This document shows, piece after piece, positions 1-11,435 of a stretch of 64,000 nucleotides of DNA. Source of the stretch: Areca catechu (taxonomy: Eukaryota; Streptophyta; Magnoliopsida; Arecales; Arecaceae); the NCBI GenBank assembly GCA_021397845.1, contig JAHSVC010000034.1:186001-250000 (forward strand), written 5' to 3'. The notes under the pieces were generated by a model. That model did no database searches, had not been told where the DNA came from, and saw only the letters and a list, made by a program, of their open reading frames with translations. How positions within the stretch are numbered: the stretch's first letter is position 1; each line of letters begins with the position of its first letter. The position numbers and the translations under genes are program-made.

Positions 1-1320
1 TACCCCCATCAGCCGACAAACCCCGCCGCCACCTTCTCCCTGTGCTTTGGGTCAAGTCAACCATGCTACCATTCTTCCAACCAGATCTGCCAGAGCTATG
101 GAGGCCGGGAACATCTGTTGAAGCTGAGGACATCCACCCTCGCCCTCGCCTAAGGACTTCCTCCTTCACTCCGATGCCGTCGTCGGAGGAGATCCCGTCA
201 CCATCACCTCCAGCCCCTCTTGCCCTAGCCATCCATACCCTGTGTGCTGCCCATGCCACCACCCATAGCCAAGGACAAGCCACCATCTTCCCCGGAGTCA
301 TCGTCTTCACCATCAATGGCGCCTCTCTACTGGTGTCCGACCACCACCGCCATTGGCACTAATTTTGATGAGAGGTTCACTCCATCTCAAGAAGCCCAGA
401 TCAGCTCGATGCCTTCCATCCGAAAGATCCACTGACCACCATCTCTCCTGTGCTCCACCCTACAATAGTCCATGAAGAAGCCATCATCGTCCTTAGCCCC
501 AGATCCACTGCAGTCGAGCCTCTGCCTGACCTTCGACCCGTCCATCCACTGTCTTCACCCAAAGCTGACACTAGTGAAACCCCTCCATTTGAGCCTATCT
601 TCTGCCTGCTACCTTCCACGAAGGCTTCATCTCCCCGTGATGCCCACTCCCTACTTCCAGCCAACTCCTAAGCCTGTCAGAAGACCCCACATGACTCCAT
701 TAGCACTGATCGAGACCATCCTCAGTCCCTCCATCGACCATTTTCCCCAAGCAAACTAGCCATCTTTTTCTCTGTGCCGCAGATCCGCGTGATGCATGTC
801 CCATCGAAACTACTCCCGGCTATCATTGCCAGCCACCGTCAACTCCGTCGGCTACCGTCCTGACCGTGCTGCCATCTCCCCCAGCACCGATGATGGCGAA
901 CCCTCTGCAAACCTCCCCTGTTTAGAGAAGGGAGCGCACAAACGTGAAAGCATCCTCCCTCCCTCTTGTCGACTTCAACTCCACACAGATTTCAAAGCTA
1001 CATAATTTTTAGAGTGCACCAATCTCAAAGATCCATGATTTTCATAGCCACATAGATCCTAGAGCAGAGCTGAAAAAAATCTGGGATTTGTTTGAAAAAA
1101 AAAATCTTATGGCTATTGACGAGTAAAGCTGGAGTCCAAGAGCCTGAAATCAAGCCTGAAATCAAGCTGAAGCTGGAGTTTGAGCCTGACTCAATGGAGT
1201 CAAGTTCTTCCCACCTCAGAGGAATGATGGGGACATCGCCAGCACTGATTCCGAAGTAGCATAGATCCCAGAGCAGCACCAATCTCGGAGCAGCATGGAT
1301 CTCGATGCATATCCAGAATA
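1..1320. other. CT-rich unassigned sequence, no convincing gene
   Basis: The first kilobase is rich in C and T on the + strand and gives proline- and serine-rich short readings in several frames at once, which is what base composition alone produces. No domain, splice pattern or conserved motif is visible. From about 1010 the sequence becomes purine-richer and contains short repeated phrases such as atagatcc and gaagctgga. It may be the outer part of the LTR or leader of the retroelement that follows, but no second copy in the window confirms this. Confidence 0.3.
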
Positions 1321-1502
1321 AGTTATTTTAGGGTCGAGTTTCAATTTTTAGGATTTATCTTTATTTTGAAATTTGTTAGTTGGTTAGGACAGAGATATCT
1401 AGTTGTTAGGATAGGGATAGACCTCATCTTATCTTGTATTTGAATTTGAACTATCCTTATCTTTTTATCTTGTATTCAAATTCAAATGACGGTTGGAAAG
1501 GT

Positions 1503-1511
1503 CTATAAATA
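1503..1511 (+). promoter_or_regulatory. TATA box of the T1 LTR
   Basis: The string ctataaata lies in AT-rich sequence about 540 bases before pol and fits a plant LTR core promoter. Function is inferred from position only. Confidence 0.45.
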
Positions 1512-1614
1512 CCATCCTCATTGCTTTGTAAAAAATTGGTTAATGAAGATGAGTTTTTAGAAAAGAGTGATCTTTTTGTTCACCCCCACATAGGGAGGGT
1601 GAGAGGCCCATCTT

Positions 1615-1862
1615 TCCTTCACCTTCGGGCATCGAGGGGTGTGAGACCTATGCCTTTGCTTTCGAGCGTCAAGGGATGTGAGATCCTATGCCTTCATTTT
1701 CGAGCGTCGAGGGGCGTGAGGCCCTAGTTATCCCCTTCTCCTTCGAGTCCCCTCTATGATCTTAGAGATTTTTTTCATGGCCCCAGGTAGCGATATAGGT
1801 GGGATGCCCTAGGCTCCACTGTAGTGAGATAGGTGGGATGCCCTAGGCCACATGTAGTGGGG
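1615..1862 (+). repeat. Two sets of short direct repeats in the T1 leader
   Basis: About three imperfect copies of a ~50-bp phrase containing ttcgagcgtcgaggggygtgag lie at 1621-1730. Two copies of a ~36-bp phrase with taggtgggatgccctagg follow at 1794-1860. They lie between the TATA box and pol and hold no coding signal. Confidence 0.6.
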
Positions 1863-2040
1863 TGGGTGAGAGGTCTCTTCGTGAATGTAAGTCCCAAGTC
1901 CGTAGAGTGTCCATTTTCATACCTTCCATCTCCATTATTCCTTTGCTACCTCCCTACAAAAAAATAAAAAAAAAAAACTAGTAGTACCCTAATCTTGGTG
2001 ACTCCAGGCTCGCCAACGATCCTACCCCATCTGTCCCACA

Positions 2041-2256
2041 TTAATCACCCTACCTATAACTATAGGCCAAGCTATGAGACAAGTGATGGTCATGCTAAAC
2101 TTCTTGGTAGTAAAGCTCTCAACGTATAATGTCATCTTGGGAAGACTAGGCTTGAATGCCCTTCATAACATTATGTCCACCAACCATCTGCTGATGAAAT
2201 TTCCAACCACCCAAGGAGTGGGCAAAGTTCGAGGCGATCAAGCTCTGGCCAAGTAG
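2041..2256 (+). pseudogene. T1 protease, C-terminal half
   Basis: Readings LPITIGQ followed, after a one-base shift, by VILGRLGLNALHNI and LLMKFPTTQGVGKVRGDQ match the C-terminal half of the retropepsin of Tat-type elements (flap and ILGR region). The DSG active-site half is absent, so the leader has been joined to the middle of the protease by deletion. The domain would cut the Gag-Pol polyprotein in an active element. This copy is dead. Confidence 0.8.
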
Positions 2257-2399
2257 TTTTATGTAGCCACCCTTAAAGGTAGGAGGTCCTAGGAAGCACT
2301 ACCCATTAACAGCCTTGATCTTAGAGATGTGTAGGTTGAGTAGTGGGGTCACCTAGCAAAAGAACTTCTCATAGTTCCTCTAAATGACCATGACCCAAC

Positions 2400-3225
2400 T
2401 TGGAAGGTCCAATTAGGTTTCAATTGGAAGAGGCACCATGTGACATAGACATAGAAGTCATGGAGAATGTGCTGCATCTTGACCCTTTGCATAAGCCGGT
2501 GAAGCAAAAAAAGCTATGCTTCATGCTTGAATGCGAACAAGCCATCAAGCATGAAATTAACAAGCTGCATGCTATCGGATTCATCCATGAGGTCAACTAT
2601 CCTGAATGGCTAGTGAACATGATACTTATCAAGAAGGCTAGTGGTAATTAGCAGGTATACATTGATTTTACTGATTTAAAAAGCTACCTAAAAGATAGCT
2701 TCACTCTATCTTGGATAGACCAATTGGTTGATTCTATATTAGGACACGAGTTGCTTAGTTTCATGGATACTTTCTCTAGATATAATCAAATCCAAATGGC
2801 TTTAGAGGATGAGAAAAAATATCCTTTATCATAGACCAAGGGCTGTACTATTATAAAGTGATGCCCTTTGGTCTAAAGAAAACGAGAGCCATGTACCAAC
2901 ATCTCATCAAAAAGATCTTTAAGACTAGATTGGTTGCAATTTCAAAGAGTATGTTGATGACATTCCAGTAAAAAACTGGTAGGTAAAGCATCATGTGGTG
3001 GACCCAAGGAAATTTTCCATATCTTAAGGAAGTACCAGATGAGGCTCAACCTAGCTAAATGTGCCTTTGGTATATCCTTTAAAAAGTTCTCGGATTCATG
3101 GTCTCGCATCATGGAATTGAAACTGACTTGGAAAAACTCCGGGCTGTCCTGGAGATTTCACCACTTAGGATCTAGAATGAGGTACAACACCTAGAGGGAT
3201 AAATAGCAGCACTAAGCAAGTTCGT
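2400..3225 (+). pseudogene. T1 reverse transcriptase
   Basis: The N-terminal part is open for 83 codons from 2400 and contains the substrate-binding entry (EINKLHAIGFIHEVNYPEWL, then NMILIKKASG). FMDTFSRYNQIQMA follows near 2762. The catalytic box is intact as YVDD at 2950-2961. The C-terminal part (LNLAKCAFGISFKKF near 3045-3090) is in another frame. Several stops and shifts make it non-functional. In an active element this domain copies the RNA into cDNA inside virus-like particles. Confidence 0.85.
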
Positions 3226-4075
3226 CACCAAGTTAGGTGACAAGTGCCTACTTTTCTTCAAAGCTCTAAGATAGATCAAGGACTTCCGTTAGATGGAGGA
3301 GTGCTAGATCACCTTCAGGAGCTTCGCATGTACCTAGCCTCCACTCCACTCCCGATAAGGCCAATAAAGGGAGAAATGTTGTACCTATATGTGGTTATAT
3401 CCCCAGTTATAGTAAACTTGATCCTTGTTTAAGAAGATGAAGGTGCATAGAAGCCGTGTACTACAGCAGCAAGCTACTAAAAGATATAAATATCTGGTAT
3501 CTAAAGATAGAGTAGGTTGCCTATGCTCTACTAATCTCATCCCGATGGCTCTGACCCTACTTCCAGGTGCATTCCATCAATGTCTTGACTAACCAACCCC
3601 TAAAATTAGTACTACAAAAATTGGAAACTTCCAGGAGGATCACCAAGTGGGTGGTGAAGCTCGGAGAGTGTTATATCCACTACCACCCACAACCCTCCAT
3701 CAAATCCTAGGCACTAATAGATGGGGGCACTATCCACTACCAGGCACTAACAGACTACCACCAACAACTCTTTGAAGGTCAGAGCAAAAGCAAGAGCAGT
3801 AGCCCCCATCCTAGTGGACGGTGTATGGATGTTGCACATCAATGGACCATCCAATGCAGGAGGCTCTATACAAGGGATGATTCTCATTAGTCCAGATGGC
3901 ATCATCACCAAGCAAGCCCTTTGTTTCAGCTTCAAAATCTTGAATAATAAAGTCGAGTACAAAGCACTTTTGGTAGGGCAAGACCGACTCACAAATAAGA
4001 GTATAGCACCTCAAAGCCCTCAGCAACCCCAACTAGTCATAGGCTAGATTCGCAAGGACTACGAAGCCAGGGCAC
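3226..4075 (+). pseudogene. T1 RT connection and RNase H
   Basis: An AVYYSSKLLK reading near 3455 marks the tether region typical of Ty3/gypsy. The second half (3772-4047, open for 91 codons) contains LHINGPSNAGGS, matching the LHVDGSSN start of the Tat-type RNase H with the first catalytic Asp changed to Asn. NNKVEYKALLVG near 3945-3975 keeps the catalytic Glu. Stops separate the pieces. Confidence 0.75.
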
Positions 4076-5518
4076 CCACCATGGAGAAGTATTGGAGAAT
4101 GTAAAGAAAATAGCCCCTTCTTTTTCTCTTTTGAGATTGTGCAAATATCCAGGATGGAGAGCTCTCGGGTGAACCATTTGTCAAGACTAGCGATTACAAG
4201 GTATCCAAAGATCCACAAAAAAGCATACATAAAAAACTTGGAGAAGCGCAGTATTAAGGGCGAGCCAATCCTGGTGATGCAGATGAACCATAAGCCATGC
4301 TAGATGGACTCATTGATATGATACCTAAAGGATGGACAACTACCCAGAGATTGGGTCAAGGCTCATCGAATCAAGAGCTACTCAGTCCAGTATACGATGA
4401 TTGAGAAAATGCTATACATGCAATCCTACTCGATGCCTCTTCTTTGCTACCTCCAACCCATGAAGGCTGACTATGCTCTATATGAAATCCATGAAGGCAT
4501 TCATGGGAGCCATCTTGGAGGACGAGCCCTAGCATATAAGATCCTTCGATAAGGATATTACTAGCTCGATATCCACAGAGATAACATTAAGTTCGTATGA
4601 CACTATGACCATTGCTAATGGTATGACAACATTCAACATCAATCATTGGCACCTCTTACTCCAATCAATTCATCCTAGCCATTCACTCAGTGGAGGATTG
4701 ACATCCTCAGTCCCTTTCTACTAGCCTCTGAGCAAAAGAAGTTTCTCATTGTCATCATCAACTACTTTACCAAATGGATGGAGGTGGAATCCTTAGTCCA
4801 AATCACTAAGAAGGAATCTTGTAGTTTCATCTAGAAATCTATTATCCATCAGTTCAACTTGCCTCGAATGATCATCATCAATAATGGTCGTTTGTTTGAT
4901 AGTGTATCCTTCAATGACTTCTACGAGGATTTGCAAATCATCCACTGGTACACCTCTATCATGCATTCATAGATAAATGGAGAAGTTGAGACACCAACTA
5001 AACCATTCTATAGGATCTTAAGACTTAACATGGCAATGCTAAGGGGCTCTAAGTAGAAGAGCTATACAGTGTCCTTTGGGCTTACTAAATGAAATATCGA
5101 CTTTCAACTGGGGAGACTATGTTTTGCCTTACCTTTAGAATCAAAACAGTCATCCCTGGAGCTAGGCTTGCCCTTGTACAGGGTTTAGGCCTATGACCAG
5201 TATCGAGATTTGGCAGACCTCAAAGCAAACCTTGACCTACTTAAAGAAGTTTGAGAGAAGGCTCATATCTGAATGGCAATGCATTGATGATGTAATCAAG
5301 CTCACTAATTCAATTCTAGAGTCAAAGAGAAATAGTTTTGCCTAAAAGACTTGGTGCACAGGAAAGCCATAGTTAGCCAGCCAACCAAGCAAAACAATCT
5401 CTCAGCTCTCACCTAATTGGAAAGGACTATACCACGTCACCAAGGCTATACACTTCAACACCTATCATCTGGAATAGTTGGACGGGACACCCATCCCACA
5501 CTTAGAACTTTAATAATC
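4076..5518 (+). pseudogene. T1 integrase
   Basis: A degraded zinc-binding N-terminus (EGIHGSHLGGRALAYKIL near 4490-4545) is followed by the catalytic core. WRIDILSPF (4691 on) keeps the first Asp. IINNGRLFD (about 4872-4900) replaces the second Asp by Asn. NGEVETPTK near 4977 keeps the Glu. The C-terminal part runs to about 5515 with the family-typical end before the 3' region. There are more than ten in-frame stops. No chromodomain is visible, which fits a Tat-type rather than a chromoviral integrase. Confidence 0.8.
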
Positions 5519-5639
5519 TCCAACCTTGGTACTAATAGATTTTAATTCAATTCAAGCTAAATCTGTTTATATAATGATAACTCTATCTTTTCTATATGAA
5601 GTAGCCATCAAACTCTTGGCTCGTAGGAAATGGAGGAGC

Positions 5640-6440
5640 ACCTAAAAATATTAGGCGAGCTTTGCACCCCAGGTGGGTTACCACACCTTCACCTAAGCCT
5701 TGGACAAGTTACGTGCCCCATACAAGTAATATAGTCCTTATCTAAGCCCTGGATAAGCTATGCTTCCCAGGCGAGGCAATACGGCCCTTATTTAAGTCAT
5801 GAGTGAGCTACGCATCCCAGGTAAGGAATATGGCCTTCAAAGCCTTGGTGAAGTAGCCAAACTCCCAAGTCGAGTTTCGATACTCATAATCCCTAGTTTA
5901 GTGGTCAGCTTATTAGGCACGACAATCTACCACCCTTAAGTTATGGTTAAGCAATCAACTTTCAAGTGAACTTCCATGCCCATAATCTCTGGTTAAATGA
6001 TCAGACTCCTAGGCATAGCAATCTACCACCTTTAAGCCCTAGTTAAGTAATCAATCTCCCAAGTAAGGCTTCTATGCCTATAATTCCTGGTTAAACAATA
6101 AGACTTCCAGGCAAAAATTGGGCATACTATATGCCTCCAAGTGAGGTAATTCAGACCTTTAGTATTCTACTAATTACAAGTCAAACAAAAGTCCTAGCTC
6201 AAGTTGGGGGACCCTTTTCCCCATACATGGTAAACATTGAAACGGTACATGAGGGTCAAAGCATTTTGTTAGGTCCATTTTCAAAGCCATGCATGCATGT
6301 GGTAAGGGGGAATAACCCCCGCTGGCCATTGACTAACCCAATCCTCTATTTAAAGTCTAGGTGAGCTTCTCACCCTAGGTAGGGTTAATAAACCTTCTAT
6401 TCAAAGTCCAAGGTAAGCTTCGTATCCCAAGCAGGGTCAA
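5640..6440 (+). repeat. T1 post-integrase tandem repeats, left part
   Basis: Diverged direct repeats follow the integrase. Units around 60 bp contain aagccctggataagctaygc and tcccaggygaggcaat. Longer units around 125 bp contain atctaccacctttaagyy and ggttaarygatcagactcc. From about 6335 there are ~57-bp units with cctctattyaaagtcyagg and taggttagggttrrtaaacc-like ends. No reading frame is shared. The array is cut at 6445 by K1 and resumes at 12997. Confidence 0.7.
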
Positions 6441-6445
6441 CAAAC

Positions 6446-8008
6446 TGGTGTGGGATGACTATAAGATTGCTAATCATGCAGGAAAAAAAAGTAAACTAAT
6501 TTTTTTGTAATTTTTATAATTTAAGTTTTTAGGCTAAATTCCCAAACTAAAGTAAGACTAGCAAATAGGATAGCAATGCATAGAATCATCATGATCGTAA
6601 AGAACTCATGCAAGATAATAAGTAGCCAAGATCCGAGAGTTAAGAAACTCCCGATTTATGATAGTTAATCTTCATTAAATCAGATAATAAGAGAAGGGAA
6701 GGTTTCTTACCAGTCAGAGATTTGAATCTATAATTGTAGGGATCACACAGCTCTCAGATTGAAGCATGGATGATGAAGCATGGTTTCCCTTGATTAGATA
6801 GCTGATTTGGACGGTCCTGGAGGCAAAGAAGGCCTCCTCTGGGGAGGTGAAACATCTCGGGGATCCTGCAAAATGTCAAGGTTAATCAAAACAGCAAGTA
6901 AGAAAAGAAAGGAAACTAGGTTTAGAAGGATTCATGTTATGGATTAGAAGCTAGGCTATTTGAAGCTTGTTGAAGATCTCCTTGCTTGGCGGCCAAGGGC
7001 ACTCCTTCTTGGATGTGTGAAAGCTTAGATGGCAGTGAGTTAGGGCATGGAAGGATGCTAGGGTAGCAAGGAATTAGGCCAAGTATGAGAACACAAACCA
7101 AAGAACCAAAAGAATAAAGTAACACAAGATCATAAGCTCAAAATAAATTCACCAGGGTTTTGATATCATGAATAAAAGTTGATTACAAGAGGGGGAGGTG
7201 TGGGGTATTTATAGAGTTCCCATGTCATCTCCTAACTAGGGTTACATATAGGTTAACAAGCCTTTTCCTAGTTAGATTACATGTCCTTTCCTAGCTAGGT
7301 TAGAATTACAAAGCTTAAAAGAACTAGGAATCCTAACTAGGTTTGACTAGTCTTCTCCTTCTCACTTAAGGACACCTCCCTTTGAGATTTGACTTGGTCA
7401 ACCCATAAAGGATGCCTAGGGGGCATGTTAGGCTTCTAGGGGCAGAAATGGGCTGGCCCAAAGGGGCTTGGCGCATGGGCTTGGGCCTCCTGGAAGCAGG
7501 GTGGCCTGGTAGCCTGGTAGCAGGAATATTTCATGGAATCATGCTTCTTTAGGGCTTGGGCTTGGTGCCTGAGCTTGATTTTCTTAGGCTGGGATGTAGG
7601 TGGACCTCTGAATCATGGATGCCCTAGTTTAAGAATATGCTCAAGCATCTAGGGAAGAATCTGGGCATCTGGAGGACATCTAGAAAGAATCAGGATTTTT
7701 GGAAGCATCTTGAATCCTGGGTTGTCACACAAAATCTAATAGACTGATGTAGTGGCCTCTGACTCCTGGATGTGTCCTGGTAGAACTCCAAAATAGGGTA
7801 ACCTCCTTTCTTGTACAAAAATTGAGCTCATACTAGACTCATAACTGATGTACAGGACTCAAAACTAGACTAAGGTTGAGGGTTGAGACAAATCAACTAA
7901 CCTCAACTAATTACAGGACTCAATTACAAAACTTTCAAAACTTTGACACATGACTAAGTAAACCATATGGGATCCAGGGATCTATGTCTAATCCTGGTAT
8001 CCCCACCA
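6446..8008 (-). repeat. K1 left LTR (3' LTR in element sense)
   Basis: It matches 11436-12996 over its whole length with scattered substitutions and small indels. On the minus strand it begins TGGTGGGGATACCAGG and ends GTCATCCCACACCA. The related LTRs of K2 and K4 have the same ends. Confidence 0.9.
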
Positions 8009-8020
8009 ATTCTCCCGGGG
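8009..8020 (-). promoter_or_regulatory. K1 polypurine tract
   Basis: On the minus strand a purine-rich run (CCCGGGAGAAT) directly precedes the left LTR, the position expected for the plus-strand primer. K4 has the same arrangement on + at 51533-51545. Confidence 0.65.
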
Positions 8021-8579
8021 TGGGAGAAACTCGACCCCGTCGAGTATGGGTCAATTTGGCTTGAGGGTCTAGGTTGAGACACTGCAGATCCGCATCAGCA
8101 TTCCACAAGTCCTCAGATTCTGGCTGACCTTACCACCGAACCAAATATCACTGACAGTCTCTATCCTGGGTACCGATAGCTTGATCATCTAGAGCTCTCT
8201 CAATCGTTTCCTCCCATAAGGCCAAATTATATGTGGTCGCTCTGGGGTGGGTTCTCTCTCAAAGAACGAGATAGGTTCAAGGTGCTCGCTAGGATCACTA
8301 CTGGCTCCCTAGACTCTATAAGATTTGAGATGGTAAAGGTGGAGCTAATATCTAAATTAGGTGATATCTCAGGCACATAGGCATTGGGTCCATTACTCTT
8401 CATTATCTTGGATGGGCTAGCTTCGCAAGCAAGAAATTCTTTTACAATTAAAAAATCCTTTACAAAAATTCTTTATCTCTTTTGAAAATTAGCCAAGTTA
8501 TCATTTTGTTTATTAGTTATGTTCAACTTTTGACTAATTTTCTTATGCATATGTTGTGCAGAGGGTAGTGCAGGTGCAG
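8021..8579 (-). pseudogene. K1 integrase C-terminus with chromodomain
   Basis: Read on the minus strand, 8579 to about 8280 gives a GPNAYVPEISPNLDIS-type segment corresponding to the GPFKIL..NAYVLDLP region of chromoviral integrases. It is followed at about 8210-8090 by IERALDDQAIG and YLVRW-GQPESEDLW, a chromodomain with one stop. Such domains are thought to steer integration by binding chromatin. The integrase core and everything upstream are missing. The similarity with K2 stops at 8579, exactly where K2 stops at 37899. Confidence 0.75.
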
Positions 8580-9345
8580 ACATGTAATTCAGGCTGTGCA
8601 TTTATTGAACTCAACTAATACCTAATAGACTCGACTAAACTTTCCTGTCGAAGGAAATTTTATTTGACTTTCTAGGGTCTAACCTAACACACTATAGACT
8701 CTCTAGGTTTGACCCTAGCATGGCATGCATATGAAAATTTACTATGTATGCCTACTAAATGCCAAAGGGTATGCAAGAAGTAAGATGCAAACCTAACATG
8801 CACAATGTATGAATGTAGTATGCTTACTTCTATAAAATACAAATGAATGGTTAAAGAAACATAAGAAATTCATGAAAAGGCAAGAAATATGAGGTGGATT
8901 CAAGGTTAGTCTGATTGAAAAAGGGTTTGGGGTTAATCAGGTAGACTAAGAGACAAGAAGGTGTTTCAGGGATGAGTCCTATACTAATGAGATTTATCTT
9001 ATGGGTTGAGGCATATCTAAAGGGTCTACATAATGGAAGAAAGGATTGTGGATTTCAGGGAAGAGATCAATTGGAGTCAATGGAATGATTTCATCCTGAG
9101 GGTACTAATTCAAAGAGAACAAGTCCTTAATAAACTCTTCTAGCTCATAAATCAAAGGTCTGGGCTCTCTAATTGGGCTTTCTTCTAGTGGCTCCTCAGG
9201 TAGGATTCTAATAGTCGGATATGGGTTCTCTTCCTCTACTTGCTCTTCCATTATTGCCTGGGAGTGGTTAAGGTCAGCTAACTCTAGGATGGCTTCAACC
9301 TGGGTATCTACTGGATCAACTAACTAGTTTGGCTTCTACCTGGAT
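8580..9345 (-). other. K1 interior of unclear origin
   Basis: The minus strand has an acidic, proline-rich reading at about 9050-9300 (for example LPEEPLEESPIREPRP), which could be a linker of gag or the protease region, but no diagnostic motif is present. The part 8580-9000 is AT-rich and I see nothing in it. Confidence 0.3.
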
Positions 9346-10330
9346 ATTAGTTTGGTCAAACCTATGGTTCATTTGGTCAAATTGTTCCATCATGGCCTTG
9401 AAGAGGTTTCAAAATTAGAATCCATGGTTGAACTAGGTTGGTTGTACTGGACTTCTGATTCAACTAACTCTAGGTTGACTTCTAACAGGGTTTCCACTGG
9501 GTTAACTAATTCTGGGTTGACTCCTAACTCAGGTCACCTATAGGTATCTCTTCTTCTAGATCTTCAATGGACTCATTATCCTCATACTCTTCTACTAAGC
9601 TTGGGTCAGCCTCATATATTTCTTCTTCCAGGTCATCTAGGTGAACTAATGGGGTAGTATAAGGAGTTTGGTTAAAGGAAAACTGGCTAGGGTCTGGGGT
9701 GCTGATCCTATGGGGTTCAGGCTGAAAGGGTTATGGGTTCATAGGTTATGGTTCAGTCCTAAGGGTTGACTCGAATCCAAAGCTATGTTATAGGCTTCCT
9801 CTAAGTTCTGAATTTCCAATGAGATAGTTCCCATCGAATGTCTTCATGAAGGCCAGTCTCAAACCTAGATAAGTTCACTGATTCGGGTTCGTCTAGGCAA
9901 CACCTAAGGACACATTCTTCAAATTGAGCTATATACTCCGACACAGACCTACTTCATTGATATAACCTATTCCATTGGGTTATCTACGTCTCCCCAATAT
10001 ATCCTAGCAAGGTCAATTAACCCAAGTTTGGCAAATTCACACTTCCTTTCATCACTCAAGCCATACCATTCAAGATATTGTTCCATGTCTTTTTTCCAAT
10101 CTATGTAATCCTAGGATTTGAGGTGCCACTGAAGGTGGGTACTTGATAATTGGGCTTTCTATAGTTGGACTTCTGGTAAGGGTCAAAGTATTGGGTTCTC
10201 CTAGGGTTGGGCTCCAAGTATGGGTCATGGTATGGGGTTCTCCCAGGGTTGGGCTCCTTATATGGGTCAGAGTATTGGGCTCTCCTATGGTTGGAGTCAT
10301 GGTCACACTAGTTGGGTTGGATTAAGTCTA
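9346..10330 (-). pseudogene. K1 gag remnant
   Basis: On the minus strand 10130-9800 matches the K2 gag core (matrix/capsid-like part) at 39600-39180. The segment 9700-9550 matches the acidic stretch of K2 near 38760-38650. A start-like MDSNF reading at 9425-9411 resembles the K2 gag start, but lies downstream of the core, so the segments are rearranged relative to K2. The zinc knuckle is not seen. Many stops are present. Confidence 0.55.
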
Positions 10331-11420
10331 CTGGCATTGGGTTCCTAATCTAATGCAAATAATCAATCAAGCAAATAAAGTGATGTGGTGCAGCCAAGCA
10401 TGCAAAAAAAAAAAATTAGTATAATCTAGGGTTTCATAGACCTAGAGCCAAAACTAGGTGGGTCAGCCCAACTTATACTTAACCCAACAGTAGCTAATGC
10501 CTTCCTCTGGGGCTGGTAGAGGGTGCGGAGTGTGGGGGCCCCCCTGCTTCATAGGGATCTAATTAAAAAACACAACACACTTAGGGTCATTTGACTCTGG
10601 ACCCCTAGCCTTAGACACCAGCTTTCAGTAATAGCCACAGGATTAAATGCACTAGTGGCCCACACAGCTAGACCGACCTGTGATGTCTCCTAGCCTCTAG
10701 GGCAAATTAGGTCTAATGATTTTATTAGGCTTGGGTTAGTATGATGATGGTTGTTTTTGGGCCCAGGACAGGTGATGAAATCCTATCCTGATCTAAGATA
10801 TTGAGTTGCCCTTAAGATTAGGTTAAAGATGATGACAATCGATGGTCCTGATGCAATCTAAATAATCAAAAAAATATAGGATTTTAATAATTATAAGATG
10901 TCAAGTTAAGTTTAAGTTAACTGGGTTATCAAACAAAGTTTGGCTTGGGATTGGGGGTTTTGGAAGTTAATTAGGTTTGAGTTACTCAAGTGCAAAATCA
11001 GTAGAAATCAAAGAATTAGGATTTTAGTTGATGCATAATTTTACATAGTTTCCTATCCATAGAAAATTCAAAAAAATTCTGGAACAGAGAATGAATGGTG
11101 ATTATGATACCTACCAAATTTCATATATAAAAAAAATCAAATGATGATGTAAGTCCAAGTGTTTTAGATTGCTACAAAAATTTTCAGGATTCTGTTAGGG
11201 TATCTAATATGCCAAATTTTAATGATTTAGGTTTCTATAAAATTAATTAAAAATTGAAAAAATAGAGGATTAAACTGAGAACAATTCATGAAAATTTAAT
11301 GAAAAAATAAAATTCCTAGGTGGTTAAAATCAGATGCAAAACAGACACCTATGCAGCTAGCAGGATGCATAAATTAGGGTTGTGAATTTAATGCAAAGCA
11401 GATAAAAACTATCATAACCT
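10331..11420 (-). other. K1 5' untranslated leader
   Basis: About 1.1 kb between primer site and gag, without a coding frame. It aligns with the K2 leader at 40105-41215, with shared phrases such as gtgcagccaagcatgcaaaa and the aggatttcrtagacctagagcc run, so it is a family feature and not a deletion scar. Confidence 0.6.
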
Positions 11421-11432
11421 GCTCTGATACCA
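11421..11432 (-). promoter_or_regulatory. K1 primer binding site (initiator Met tRNA)
   Basis: The minus strand reads TGGTATCAGAGC, the classical site complementary to the 3' end of plant initiator methionine tRNA, three bases inside the right LTR. It fixes the orientation of the element. Confidence 0.9.
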
Positions 11433-11435
11433 AAC

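Larger units (their letters stand above)
1321..1960 (+). repeat. Putative LTR / 5' leader of element T1
   Basis: An AT-rich stretch with a TATA box near 1503 is followed by a leader with short direct repeats and then an A-rich tract near 1955-1977, after which protease coding begins almost at once. This order (promoter, leader, pol) suggests the 5' LTR of T1 with gag lost by deletion. No matching 3' LTR exists in the window, because T2 lies where it should be, so both borders are guesses. Confidence 0.4.

Noticed and set aside
42..671. Proline/serine-rich ORFs at the left edge
   Set aside because: The sequence is CT-rich, so all plus frames look alike; no start context, domain or homologue in the window.
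10070..10325. ORFs with repeated GEPNTLT / GSPRVGL-type words in K1
   Set aside because: A short degenerate repeat at the gag N-terminus of K1 read on both strands; not a separate gene.
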